Assembly (NCBI GenBank): GCA_026874595.1
Contig: CM049316.1
Location: 74,245,176-74,309,175 of the forward strand
Reading direction: 5' to 3'
DNA from: Sipunculus nudus
Lineage: Eukaryota; Annelida; Sipuncula; Golfingiida; Sipunculidae
DNA: 64,000 nucleotides
The notes below the pieces were generated by a model, which saw only the letters and a list, made by a program, of their open reading frames with translations, ran no database searches and was not told where the DNA came from. Position 1 is the stretch's first letter. Every line of letters starts with the position of its first letter. Of this stretch, positions 1 to 11,639 are shown in pieces. The position numbers and the translations under genes were made by a program.

Positions 1-78
1 CCTGCCACCTGTAGGACGGAACAGTCACCAGAGCGCGTCTGGAATTCGTCATTGCTCCAGTCAGTCCAAAGAAGGTCT
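1..78 (-). CDS. C-type lectin-like domain, C-terminal exon (partial)
   Basis: Read on the minus strand, the open frame gives LWTDWSNDEFQTRSGDCSVL. The spacing of the tryptophans, then an acidic/polar stretch and a cysteine followed by a hydrophobic residue resembles the second half of a C-type lectin fold (the WND-like strand and the late conserved Cys). A pyrimidine-rich tract ending in AG lies just upstream on this strand, so the exon probably starts near 78 and runs out of the window. It has the same orientation as the candidate lectin exon at 701-942, which supports a multi-exon gene leaving the window on the left. No EPN or QPD sugar-binding triplet is visible here, so sugar binding is not implied. 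Confidence 0.5.
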
Positions 79-700
79 CTTGAAGATTTAGAATGAAAGT
101 GCTATTCAATATTGAACAGATCTTCCTCCTTTAAGATAAATACTATGGTCCCTAATTTTAATTCATTGATATTTCTCCCTCGACAACGCTATAAAAAATT
201 TCCCATAACTTAAACACTTCTTAACACTTCAAAGAGTATTTGTGAATGTCTACGGAGATGCTGAACCTGGAACGGTGACATTTTCATTGCGTTAACGCTA
301 AGGAGTCTATTTTTTAAAACTGTAATCAAGGGCAGTGTATTTTGAGAAACATATTTGTTTAATTCAGAAAGATATAATAATTACAAAATTGTTTATTTTT
401 CATTAGTGAATTATAGCAGCCCTTTCTGTATTCTTGACTGAAGGAACCATTTCAGAATGACACTCTTGCATGTTAAATCTGTATAACTAGATTAATCTCT
501 AAACGGGTATCTGTTATACATTTCAGTTGAAAATGAAATTCCGAACAGACATGATAGATGTGATATCTCACTTGTGACACAGTTTATTCATTTTATGATA
601 TAATTGATATATGGATTAACCTAGAATTTCTCAGAAAAGAATAATTTCTGAAGCAAATGTCACATTGACAGTTTAAATAAAAATACCAGGTATATTCACC
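79..700. other. Probable lectin-gene intron, no gene seen
   Basis: AT-rich sequence between two candidate C-type lectin exons on the minus strand. No further exon could be recognised, although a complete lectin fold would need another middle segment. Confidence 0.35.
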
Positions 701-942
701 TCAATTCGTTAACTGTATTTGCCACTTTGATTTGATCAGTCCAAACAGATAGTCTTTATCTTGAGGCTCTCTCTTTATGACGTCATCAAGGTCCAGTGAC
801 GTAGCCAGAGACATCTTTCTTCCAGAGCAGAGTTTAACTGCTTCATACGAAGACGCTTCTCGCCGTACCAGACTGACACAAGATGTTTGACCAGAGGGAG
901 AGGTCATCTTGATGCAATCTTGTGGAGAACTTTGTGTACAAT
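701..942 (-). CDS. C-type lectin-like domain, N-terminal exon
   Basis: On the minus strand an acceptor (ctgctcacag) precedes an open frame starting CTQSSPQDC and containing SSYEAVKLCSGRKMSLAT and then KDYLFGL. A cysteine, an 'A..C...G..LA' core and a following aromatic/hydrophobic strand are typical of the first half of a C-type lectin domain (helix 1, Cys, then beta strand). The frame closes with TGA at 703-701 and no strong donor is obvious just before it; the best GT is within the AAAGTGGCAA context. The exon end is therefore uncertain and the copy may be damaged. Function in the family would be secreted or membrane recognition of glycans or proteins; for this gene that is inference. Confidence 0.45.
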
Positions 943-1148
943 CTGTGAGCAGAGTACTTGATAAAAATATTTTGAGCATACGTCTTGAGTTCCAACCATT
1001 TGTTATACGGAATACTTGGCTAACGATTTATAAGCAAAATTTGAAGCTAGTTAAATTTTTCACTTTGAGTTATACAATTTAAGGTTCTACAAGTACAAAT
1101 TTAATTAATGTATACACGCACGTAACAATACACGTAAATAAAACAAAC

Positions 1149-1248
1149 CTATTCCGGCACATAAGTTTCCATCTGCTTTAACAAAGCAATCGATGGCATA
1201 AACAAGTCTCTTCTTGACAACCCCACATGTTCTCGTGTCAGAACTTTT
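1149..1248 (-). CDS. Possible upstream exon of the lectin gene
   Basis: A minus-strand open stretch reads RTCGVVKKRLVYAIDCF and then LCAGI, ending at a plausible donor (ATAG before GTTTGT). It is cysteine-containing and coding-like and lies just upstream of the lectin exon on the same strand. An in-frame TGA lies at 1251-1249, so the exon must start after it, where the acceptor is weak. It could instead be a chance open stretch. Confidence 0.3.
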
Positions 1249-1730
1249 TCAGCGGAGGATCCCCATCTAAGAGAATAAAAAAAGTGGAAAGTTTTCTCAA
1301 AATATGTTCGTATGGTTCTCTAAATCATGCAATCACAAGGTACACATAGAAGCATGTTTGACATGTTATCTGAAAGATCACATAATAGAGATGGTATTCA
1401 GTATTTATGTATAATTTAATTTCTGCTTTATCTAACTACATGCATATACCAAATTTACAGGATCACAATATTTGATATCTTTCAACTATTAATTGTAAAG
1501 TGTAAAATTTTTAATATAATCTAGGTTATTGCTAATCTAGGTTATAACTAATGGTTTTATTTTTTCAGAAAAACGTGAAATATATATGTATGTTAAGAGC
1601 GCAATATTTTGAAGGACCAAGCAGCTAACCGTATAAATCATTGCATGAATGTAGAGATATATTTGATATAAATAGCAGACCCCTACCGTAATGTGTACCA
1701 CCAAACCATTGGCAGCTTTTGAACGTAACT

Positions 1731-2001
1731 CGACTGATCCCGAGCCATGTTACGTTTATACCTCGTTCTATCATTGGCCCTGACAATATGATCTTGATTT
1801 TGACTTTGGACCTGGTAGTGTTCTACTTTGATTAACACAGACTTCCATGGCTGTGGACACATTTACATCGACTGATCCCGAGCCATGTTACGTTTATACC
1901 TCTTTCTATCACGGCCCAGACAAGATGATCAGATTTTGACTTTGGAGCCGGTAGTGTTCTACTTTGATTAACACAGACTTCCATGGCTGTGGACACATTT
2001 A
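1731..2001. repeat. Direct tandem duplication, 138-bp period
   Basis: The block beginning cgactgatcccgagccatgt at 1731 recurs at 1869 with only a few substitutions and a small indel, and both copies end with ggctgtggacacattta. Two copies, period 138 bp. No coding potential is evident. The similarity suggests a recent local duplication. Confidence 0.9.
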
Positions 2002-3086
2002 TTAAGCAAATACAAATAGAGGATGTTTTTTATCGTACTCTGCTGCGTGGGATCGTCAGAAAGATCTCTATTGCATATAGACATACTTTAAAAGGGATTT
2101 TCCAATAAAATATGGGTTTACAATATTAATAATAATCTTAAATAGTTTGAGTTGTTGAGAAAATAGAGTACATCGTGGATACACAATCCATAAAGCAGTA
2201 GCTAAGTTTGTTTTAAATTATATTCGGCTTAAGCAGACATATTATTTATGTATTATTTCACTGTACATATCATCCTTGTAACTGTTTAGGTCAAGGAATA
2301 CCATCTGTGCAATGTTGAGATAGAATATGATAATACCTATTACTATGTCGTTTCCCATAACACTTTTTTTGCCCGAAGCCTTACAGCTACAGATAATAGT
2401 AACACTTAATGGAATCATAGGCAGGCCATGTCCGTATTATGGTTATGTATTCCGCAATGTTAAGGTTTTATGCATAAACTAGACAATATGGGTAAATGTC
2501 AAATATACTCTAACCAGACCATAGGGTAGGCGATGCAGCCATGGTAAACATTTGATAAATTTATAATACTGCATATCAGTGTAAGCAATCTCCTGGTTAT
2601 TGTATTTTAATAGACCATGACGATACAACCACAGTTTTTGTAAGTAGTTATGTAACAATCACGCGGGGAAGTACGGGATAGTGAACTGGAGGATAAACAA
2701 AAACGGTTATATTTGATAGATGAATTGTAACTGCTTTAGACTTAGAGTATATGCTGTAGAACTACTGGTCATATTTTATTAAAGAAAACTTTGACATATC
2801 CATGTATATCAAAAACACAAGCAGTCTCTCCTAATTATCCAGACCTCCCGAAAATCCGTATAGTTCTAGTTGTCACTCAGACGCAGGTGTGAAACCCGAC
2901 TTGCATGACTGATGACGCAGGTCACTGCCGAGGGGCTCGAGTTCTACCGGCGCATGATTTTAAAACTTGGCTACTGCCCCTCTGATCTCGCCAATTACCC
3001 TGAGGCTACCTCGAGACCACGTCGGACTCTGACAACATACTATAACTTAGCAGCGTCTACCAGCAGCCTTCAGTAGCCGAGGGAAT
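2002..3086. other. Intergenic, no gene seen
   Basis: Mostly AT-rich. A GC-richer patch at about 2,850-3,040 (with ctcgag twice) stands out in composition and may be a fragment of an unidentified repeat; no gene or tRNA fold could be supported. Confidence 0.4.
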
Positions 3087-3305
3087 GGTTAAGACTGCTA
3101 TATAACTGGATAAAGACGGAGTCAGATAACACCAGCGTTCCAGTAGATAATGAAAGTAACACAATGTATATGTATAATAAACGACGGAATGGCCTGCTAT
3201 ATAAGTAGAGAAAACGGATTCAGCTATCACCAGCGTACCAGTAGATAATGAAAGTAACACAATGTATATGTATAATACACGACGGAGTGGCCTGCTTGAT
3301 AAATG
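3087..3305. repeat. Direct tandem duplication, about 98-bp period
   Basis: The segment with accagcg, then cagtagataatgaaagtaac and then an ACGACGG-GGCCTGCT tail occurs from 3131 and again from 3229. Upstream flanks (ctatataa..agaaaacgga or similar) are also shared. Two copies with a few mismatches. The overlapping short open frames are by-products of the repeat. Confidence 0.85.
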
Positions 3306-6300
3306 CATTACACAAAATATATGATCCCGCAGAATTTACTGTAATCTGTTGAGCATAAGTAGCTCTTAGGGTCCTAGGGAATATTGAAACAGATATGTCT
3401 GCTGTTGTCTTGATCAAATTAAGGAATTATAATAAAACAAATGCTTAATCGCCGCCATTTTAAATCCTATTCATGCCAGGGAAGACAACAAATTAAAAAT
3501 CAAAGAAACACAAAGACACAACAGTTTGGAAATTTATAACACTGATATAAGAAGATGAAACCATGGCGTGATTAGAACAATAGATTGCATTACAGTGGTT
3601 ATTTACCGGACTGAAAAAGTACATGTAAAGCTAGCCATGTGTACAATTTACATACGTAGAGGACATGTTAATGTTCCCGTTATGCACTTCATTTATATTG
3701 ATCAGACAAAGAACTTACTCACATGTGAAAAAATTAAATGTAAAAACGATTGTTTACTGTTAACAGTGAACAAGTAAGCTGCCAAATTAATCTTTGAAAA
3801 TCAAGGTTGGTCGCTGCCATCTCATATCCAAAGTCCAAATCAGATAAAAAAAATCTGGTCAGAGCCATGGATGACGGGGCTCAGGGTGTCTCGTGTTAAA
3901 TTGGACATCTGGTACTATAACAGCTCTGAATAATTTTAGGGACTGTACATATTAGCTGATAACGAATTTCAAGCCCTGTATGCAATGCACTTCAACACTT
4001 TTTTTTATTTAGAACAGAAAACAGTTTATGTAACGTTGACGTATTCACGACACGAAGACGAAGACTAACTGCTCCTAAGTACAGACCAGTCGTCTAAAAT
4101 GTGTCGCCAACATTAAGCTTCTTAAGATCTTTTCATCCGGTTACAATTGTGTTGACATTTCAAGACTATTAACAAGCAGTATGGGACACTTTTGATATTT
4201 ATGTATCAACAATATCGAATAAAATTACTTCTTATTGAGAGGACGTTATGTAATTATGTTTTTATGTTGTGCAGTATTGCCTCACATAGTACTAAAGAGG
4301 AGTTTGAACCTGTTACTTTGTTGGAGTGACGTAAGTTAAATATTCATGTCATATGTTTTGAGAACTGTTTTGTGCAAATATACCTCTGTGGCAAGAGGTC
4401 TACATAATGAACTTGCTTGTTTTGCCTTAACTATATTGGGTGAATTTCCGCTCAATTAAGGATTATAAATTGCGAGGGTACAGGATCCTTTAACTGTCAC
4501 GACCAAACCAAAGTCTGTAATAGTAAAATATGAAAATGCTATTTCCACAATCTGGTTTCCCCAGAAATCCCTTATAAACTGAGCATATTTGACGTATAGA
4601 AAGAGGTCAACGGTTTACAATAATATATGAGAGAAAAAACTAAACAATGCAGAGAATGTTTCAAATCCTCCTTTGTAATATTAAGTGGAGTGATCAAATA
4701 ATTGTTTGCGCATATACTGAGGAGGTTTGTACGTAGAACCACTTTTCTACATGTTCAACATTTATTTTTTTAATTGAATCCTTTTATAGCTGGCGACATC
4801 CTGCTTAAAACCTCAAGCACAAGAACATGCGCAGTACTAAAGAACAGTCAAGTGTATGCCCTCGACTGTTTTAACCCGGCTCACGGCTTCATCTTCCGAG
4901 TGAAGGTTAACATCGTAAAACTCAATTTGTGACATACTTTCGTTGATGTTCCATAAGTTTTATTTTAAAAGAAGAATAATTTTCTGTCCTTTTTTTTATA
5001 ACATTACGTTTGCAATCACAGAATAGTTTCTTATTGCTGTAATTATTTGTTGAAATGACATGCCGAAATTAAATTAAAATGTCTAGAAGTCAGCTGAATA
5101 CCTATTCCATTACCAAAACATCAGGTTCACGGTGTTAAATATGACATTATGAATAATATGAATTACATGCTGAAAGAGCTCCATATAGCTTTATCTCTTA
5201 AGCTGCAACTTTACATTTCATAAATTATCTAATTCACTCATAGTTAATGTATAATTTCCTCATTGAAAATAAAAGCATACCATCGACGGTAAAAATCAAT
5301 ATTTACTTACATGAGCCAATGAAATTGAGAGTATTTTATAAAATCTATGGTAAATTTATAGGCAGATAAAAACGATTATTCCTTACGCTAGTTATCACGA
5401 CAGCAAAAATGGCTGCAAGGGTCGACATATTTTATTTTTCTTAATCATTGGATAACGCCACTTGCAGTCAGTTAATTAATCATGAGATGGAACGTAAAAG
5501 TTGGGAAATCGCCTCAACCTGATGGTAACAATTTATTTATATAATCAAGAATCACGATTAAACTGCTTAATCATTTTTAATTGAAACTTAATTTGCACCT
5601 CTAGTAACATTCTTATTCAGAATGTGTACCCCAGGAATCGACGATGGCATCAAGATGGGCGTTACATCAGATCAGTTATGGTGAGTTTGCGTCCTACAAC
5701 AAGAAATGTCAATATATTGTCACACGTTTATCATGTTTGTGTGTGTGAAGTTTAGATAAATATTTGGGTTATAACTACACATCATCAGGCAACAAATTTG
5801 ATAATGACCTCGCTGTTGCAGTTACCACTGTATAAAACTTAATGATTAAAAAAGGTATAAAAATATTGGAACTGCATACTTAGTCATTAGTTTACTTATT
5901 TTGTGTGACTTGACCGAGCAATTCAAATTTGGTATTCCTATATTTAAAATCATGATATTCACTCTCGCTAATATTTTCGACACAACACCTATTTGGCACA
6001 AATGCTTACTTTTAGCTGGGTTAAGCTTGCTTCTGTTTTGAACAATCTGTCCCTCTTTCTTTCTGTTAATCCGTTATTGAAATATAAACCTATCGTCGGC
6101 CGTCCATTCTCGACCATTAATTACAAAACCTTTCCTGCTAATTGCACAATTTTATTTATGTGTACTACCAAGTTAAAGGAAAGTTTCGGTTTGCCATCAT
6201 TGTTTGCCATTATTTTTTGCAAAGAACATTTAAATGAATTACATTATCACAAACGTTTTCTTTATAATTTATATTTTATTTTAAAAAATAACCCATGTGG

Positions 6301-6689
6301 TCCCATAAGAAATAAGATGTTTATAGTTATTATGCCACAGGAGCCACACTAACTACAAAATATTTAGGTAATAACAAAATATCAGTTATCCAAGCTTTCA
6401 AAATATTTTCTTTTCCATTATCGCATACTCTTATATTAAGGATTTCAACTGTTGGAAACCTTTATTCTAAATTGAGTTGAGCAGCATTATTACAGCATTG
6501 AGAATGTGTGGAAAGGTAGATTTTGTTTTTAATCAGAAAATTCTTCAAATCTTTCAAATCTTAAAAAACAGTGCGGAAAATTAGCCATCATTCACTTCAT
6601 AGATTTTATTAATTATTTTTTTTTAATATTAAATATAGTGTGAGTACATTTTTATAATTGTTTGTTTTAGGTTGCACGTAAAGCAATTT
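3306..6689. other. Long AT-rich stretch without a supported gene
   Basis: No domain, splice-bounded exon or RNA gene could be supported on either strand. The longest open frame (5993-6352, plus) is AT-driven, low in charged residues, and has no family resemblance or splice context. Confidence 0.5.
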
Positions 6690-8623
6690 TGACATTACCA
6701 TGAGATACCATTTAGCAATACTGGAATCTCTGCAGGCACAGAGAATCAGCAATCAGCTTTTGCGATGGCAAGTTTCGAATCGGCAAGTTTGAAACCGTGT
6801 CTGCCCGCCGTTGTGACCTCGCGGGCGTTTCACAATACTTAGAAAGGTTGCTATGTGGTAACTTCAGTGAGAAACAGGAGAAAGAAATCGACATGTCATG
6901 TATATTTCAGTTTGTTGCCCCTTTAAGGTACATCATGGATTACATTCATGGAGTGGAGTCAAAATTTAAAGAAGAAAATGTCATGCAGATAATCGATGCC
7001 TTTAAAGTATTTTTGCTAGAAGATTTAACCAAGAAATGTGCTTTTTCCCTAATTGACAATCTTACTCTTAGGAATTCTTTGTGAACATGGTCCATAGGGA
7101 TGTTATACGATCTATAGGAAGTAGACAGCATATGCCAGCATGCTGTTGTTAATCGGTTTCATGACATAATACGGAACAGCGAAGAGGCCCTCCTTCTTCC
7201 GCCAAAGCATTTAGAGGGAATGTTCCTGGATGGATTGGCCCAAATTTGCAGTTTCAAGGAGTTCGCGGATTTCCTTCACATATGGGCTTCCATAGGAAAT
7301 ACAGCAGAACACGCTAAAACAAGGAACTGGTTATTTACTCAGTTTGAAGCTGATATAACTGATATTCTATCTCCGGGTCGATTCCCTCAACTGGTTAAAT
7401 GGAACGATTGGTTCCTTTCATGGTAAATGAAACCCGACTGGATAAGAGTGCTTTCGGAAAAAAACGCAGAAAAATACTGGTGAGGGGGGCAGTACATCTA
7501 GGCCTCCGAAACTGGAGGAAGTGCTTAAAAAACAAGATCATGTAACGCAATCTTGTGAAGAAATTTTAATACATGCTCATGAAAAGAAAAGGTTGGTCTT
7601 TCGCCCGAGTTTAAACAGATGGAAACTGTCCCACATATTCCTGGTAATACACTTACAAATGAGAAAATTGTTTTCGGTGTAACTAAATCAAATATTATGT
7701 AAGAAAGGGTAAATATGAAGCTGAAAACCTAATAAACAAAAATATAATAACACAATACTTGTCAGGTCATTGCATGCTTTAGAAGATGAGAAATATTTTT
7801 GTGTTCAGGGTGAATTTTGTTGGATATTGTATGTAACCAAACAAGAAAAGAGAATTTCAAAGGAATAAGAGGCTGGTGTCCGTGTTTCGACACTTGGGAG
7901 AAAAAAAAACTAATTGTACCAACTGGATTCCGGTTTTCCGTTCCCAGTATCCTATCAATATTTCTACCGGAATAGCTCTCCTTATGAAGTCTGGAGATTA
8001 CTTGCTATTCTTTTTTCTTCCATGTGCCAACTCAATAACAACTCAATTGCAAGCACAGTTCCAAATAAGATTTACAAACAAATAAAATATATCATGCCCC
8101 TGTCGGACACATGACCTTACATGGACTCCAAATTGACTTTATAAATAAGAAATTACTTTATAATATTGTAAAAGTAGAATTGCAGCTTGAAATTACTTCC
8201 CCAGTAAAGGTATATGGTACTGCTGCATTTAAAACAGAATGTTACATGGATACTGTGCATGCTGAAATGGTTTCAGGTGATGATGAAGAACTCACCACAT
8301 TTTACAATTCCCTGTTTGCATACAAGTTCGGTGAGAATAGGTTGTACTTAATTCCATCACCACCAATCCCATACGTTACAATGAACTTCAGCAGAGAAGT
8401 AGTTGATTCAACCTTCCTGGATCTTTTTAACGGGAAAACTCCAGACCTTGGCATGGATGGTGGTGTTCCAGACACTGCAAAGGTGATAATTCAACATAAC
8501 GATCATGACACTGATGACCCGGAGATCACTTTTGACATCACTGATTTGGATGATTCATATGACCTCTATGTAGATGAGGAGGACGAGTTTCACGGCGCGT
8601 ATACTTCCTCTGACAGTCAATGA
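6690..8623 (+). pseudogene. Decayed intronless coding region of unknown family
   Basis: A nearly continuous, coding-like region runs about 1.9 kb with stops and frameshifts but no intron signals. Around 6797-7426 a single frame holds two long pieces, containing EKQEKEIDMSCIFQFVAPLR and then LEGMFLDGLAQICSFKEFAD, interrupted by only two stops (7082-7084 and about 7115). Frame changes follow near 7430-7700 (EEVLKKQDHVTQSCEEIL), and the last 170 codons (8111-8623) are open. The end is strongly acidic (TDDPEITFDITDLDDSYDL). Amphipathic alpha-helical character and lack of introns suggest a mobile-element ORF or a retrocopy of a cellular gene. I do not recognise the family and assign no function. 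Confidence 0.55.
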
Positions 8624-9370
8624 TGTTATTCAGTATTTGCTGGTGAAACCAAATAATAAATACGTATCAACATTCAATTAAAACGGGTTGGATAAAGTAG
8701 AAAAAAGGAATAGAAGAGAAATATAAGGGATTATGTTGTGAACGCAGTTTAACAAAGAAATATTAATAGTTTAGTATGGTATTTAAATATAAAAATATTA
8801 TATTTAGACCCTGTATTTATATCTTCTCTTGAAATCTGATACTCAGTTTAAGGTTTCTATTTCTCCACAATTACAAGCCTTTGATCAATATTAATATTAC
8901 AAAGAGATAATAAGGTATGATAGTGTCGCAGTAATTGAGAGCCTTACGATTTTTCTCCAAATGTCCGAAAACTATGAACAATACAATAAAAAAACAGAAG
9001 CACCATGTGTTTAAATTTATCTTCTTCTCAGTAATTGTCCAGTGTGTATTTTACCATTTAAAAAATTTGGTCAATGAATAAGGTTCATTTGTTTTCACAA
9101 GATGGCAAAGATTGCTAAATTATATAAAAAAAACTTTTTAAGATATTATATTGCATATAATAAGTAATGGGTTTAGTGATATCTTGGAATTATCTATCCG
9201 CCGTCCATGATTATTGAAGGAAAAATAAAAAACATGTTATATACCATATATATATATAATACAATATATATGTATATATAATACAAAATGCAATTTATAT
9301 ATTATATTATGTATATATATATATATATATGTAGATGTATGAATAGCCATGCTGGTTCATTGTTTTATTG
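8624..9370. other. AT-rich spacer with TA microsatellite
   Basis: No gene seen. It contains imperfect TA runs at about 9,245-9,330 (the longest at 9311-9330). Confidence 0.6.
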
Positions 9371-9554
9371 ATGGAAAGGGTATACACAGAAAAAGTGGTT
9401 CACTGCCAGTGGGATTCGAACCCACGATATTTCGATTTCCGGTGTTGCTGCCTTAGACCAAGAGGTCAAGAGGTTGAAGGCAGCCGCACCGGAAATCGGA
9501 AGATCGTAGGTTCGAATACCACTGGCAGTGAACCACTTTTCTGTGTATACCCTT

Positions 9555-9561
<7 letters not shown>
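9371..9561. mobile_element. tRNA-like foldback (palindromic) element
   Basis: The left arm (gatggaaagggtatacacag at 9371, continuing through gtggttcactgccagtggga) is almost perfectly complementary to the right arm, which ends ctgtgtataccctttccatc at 9561. The whole 191 bp folds into one hairpin around a short centre near gaccaagaggtcaag. Each arm carries gattcgaaccc/ggttcgaata, which matches the tRNA T-arm (pol III B box). The pattern fits an inverted dimer of a tRNA-derived SINE head or a foldback MITE. It sits between TA and CT/TA microsatellites, so target duplications cannot be read. Confidence 0.7.
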
Positions 9562-9625
<64 letters not shown>

Positions 9626-9661
9626 AAAAAATACAATTTTAAAATATATATATATATATAT
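9559..9661. repeat. (CT)n-(TA)n compound microsatellite
   Basis: CT dinucleotides at about 9559-9592 pass directly into TA dinucleotides to 9622, with a second TA run at about 9644-9661. It abuts the foldback element. Confidence 0.95.
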
Positions 9662-9699
9662 ATTTAATATTGCCTATAAATATTGCCTGTAAATTCTTT

Positions 9700-10600
9700 T
9701 TCCAATGACAAGGTTATGCTATATGGTGAAAAAATTAACAAAGACTATAATTTTTCGGATATACGGCGAATTTAAAATCCGTCAAAAAGAATATTTACTT
9801 GGAGAATCAAAAGTAAAAAGAAGGCTTCAAGGCTTGATTACTGGCTTATTTCAGAACAGTTCCAAGATTCTGTAAAAGATATAATTATATATCCATATGT
9901 ACAGTGAGACCACTATGGTATTAAATTCCAGATCATACTAGGAGTATCTGAGAATAACTATAAAGGTGAAGGGATCTGGAAACTAAAGTTAGTGTTAATA
10001 GATAACCATCAGCTATTTGAGGATATAGTATCAGCCAATTCTAAGTGGTCAGAAGATAATGATGATAGGATTATATTTGGAAGCAATGAAATACAAAATA
10101 AGACATTTTAAAAATAAAAGTAAGGAAAATCACTTGCAAGTTAAAAGGAGGTTATTTACAAAACTAGTTAAAAGATTTCCAGGTTAAAATGTATTATGAG
10201 GAAAGAATTGATAAAAAGGACTACAATAGCAAAATACAGAAAGTATAACAAGAACTAGAGGAGATAGACAAGTAAAGATCCCAAGGTGTAATATTAATAT
10301 TAACGTCAGAGGTAAGGGGGTTTGAGAAGGGGGAGAAAAATTCAAAGTTTTTTTTTTTTAATTGAGAGAAGGAAATATTTCTGGTAAGTGGGTCCGGCAA
10401 GGACACAGGTGAGTTCAAGTGAGATCCTTAAGAGATTCGAGAGCTTTAACAAGAATTGGTCTCATTTTGGTCCTTCACAACTTGATTATTTTAATAAGTC
10501 GTTTGCTAATATAAAATTTTTCGACAAGACAAGCTGTCATTACACATCTAGATAAAAAAGAAAGATCGTACTATGTTAAAATACTGTATGGTCATTTCTC
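9700..10600 (+). mobile_element. L1/Tx1-like LINE remnant, endonuclease-RT linker
   Basis: A decayed plus-strand coding region contains KGEGIWKLKLVLIDNHQLFE and then SANSKW. This is the 'GxGxWKxNxxLLxDxxF' block that follows the endonuclease in L1/Tx1-clade ORF2 proteins. It is followed by a charged, helical linker with frameshifts and stops. The element resumes beyond the RPLP0 retrocopy (11640-12290), where RT motifs appear. The 5' end and ORF1 are missing. Clade assignment rests on motif recognition only. Confidence 0.55.
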
Positions 10601-10729
10601 TTTTTAAAAAATCATGAATTAATATTAATAATATTGGCTCCAAGAATCAAATATAATGTCAGCGCATTTTCTTTATCTAATGATAGACTTGTTTTATCAG
10701 CTCTGATAACAGTGAGACTGTAGAAAGTT

Positions 10730-11481
10730 CTAATCAAACAGTACGAAGCCCATGTCATATTCTGATTCCTCCTCAGCGTCCTCCTTCTTCTCATCTTTCT
10801 TTTCCTCGGCTGTTTCAGCAACACCAGGAAACTTAGATGGATCCTTCAGATATTCCTTCTTCGTGTGCTCCTCAAAATCGATCTCTGTGGCTGCAGCAAA
10901 GGCCAGTAAGTTCTTGAAGCCGTTGACGATGGAGTGTGGGGCAGAGGCCACAGTCGGGTAGCCAATAGCCACCGACATACTGGCGATGTCAGCCGCACCC
11001 TCCAGACAACTCTTCTGCAGAGCCTCTTCGATGATGTCTAGGATCCTTGGGTCCACAGTTCCAGAGTCATACACTTTCTCAATATTGAGTCCATATGTGA
11101 AAAAAGAGATCATTAACATGGTGAATAGGGTAGACTCGGAAGCACCGACTTTGTCAACCTCCTTGATAAAGTGAACGTCATTCAAATCAATGCTGCCCCT
11201 TGCGATCTTTATGGGGATTTGCAAAGAATCCTGTTCTCCAGAATCTTGTCCCGGATATCATTGTCGAGGGAGGGGCTGATCTCAAAATGACCACGGATGG
11301 CCTTCCTTATCATGGTGTTCTTTCCCATGAGAATCACTGCATGGGCACGCAGGGAGGCACGAATCTGCTGCATCTTGTTTGAGCCCACATTCACGACGAA
11401 GCACCTTGAATACTCATCAAAAAGTTGACTGATCTTGAGAGAGTAGTTAGACTTCCATGTTGCCCTATCTTCCCTGCCCAT
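10730..11481 (-). pseudogene. RPLP0: Processed pseudogene of ribosomal protein RPLP0 (P0)
   Basis: Minus-strand translation begins [20 protein letters not shown], continues with [14 protein letters not shown] and [15 protein letters not shown], and ends with an acidic tail closing in EEESEYDMGFVLFD. These are the N-terminal rRNA-binding region and C-terminal stalk tail of the acidic ribosomal protein P0, the scaffold of the ribosomal stalk. The copy is intronless. Central segments expected in P0 are missing: the region after the [11 protein letters not shown] stretch, and the block between ENRILCK and IPIKIARG. A frameshift near 11,215 separates two frames, at 11481-11209 and 11224-10730. No poly(A) tract is visible on its 3' side. 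It lies antisense inside a LINE remnant, so it is a dead retrocopy rather than the functional gene. Confidence 0.9.
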
Positions 11482-11639
11482 CTTTATGAATCAGGGATTG
11501 CCGTTTGGTTAAAAAGATAGCACAGCATAAAAAGGCAGATGAGTTAAAATCCCACCGGAAAAGCACCAGCGCATTTCCAACATATTCAAATTGGGCATGT
11601 AAAAGACATATATTGGAGAAAATATTAGATTTGTATAAG

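Noticed and set aside
2850-3040. GC-rich patch considered as a tRNA or tRNA-derived SINE
   Set aside because: No cloverleaf or convincing A and B boxes could be drawn.
5993-6352. 119-codon plus-strand open frame
   Set aside because: AT-driven composition, no homology pattern, and no splice or promoter context.
10612-10824. Minus-strand open frame downstream of the RPLP0 tail
   Set aside because: Mostly a shadow of the acidic tail and 3'UTR of the retropseudogene in another frame.
10752-11382. Plus-strand open frames across the RPLP0 region
   Set aside because: Antisense shadows of the RPLP0 retrocopy.
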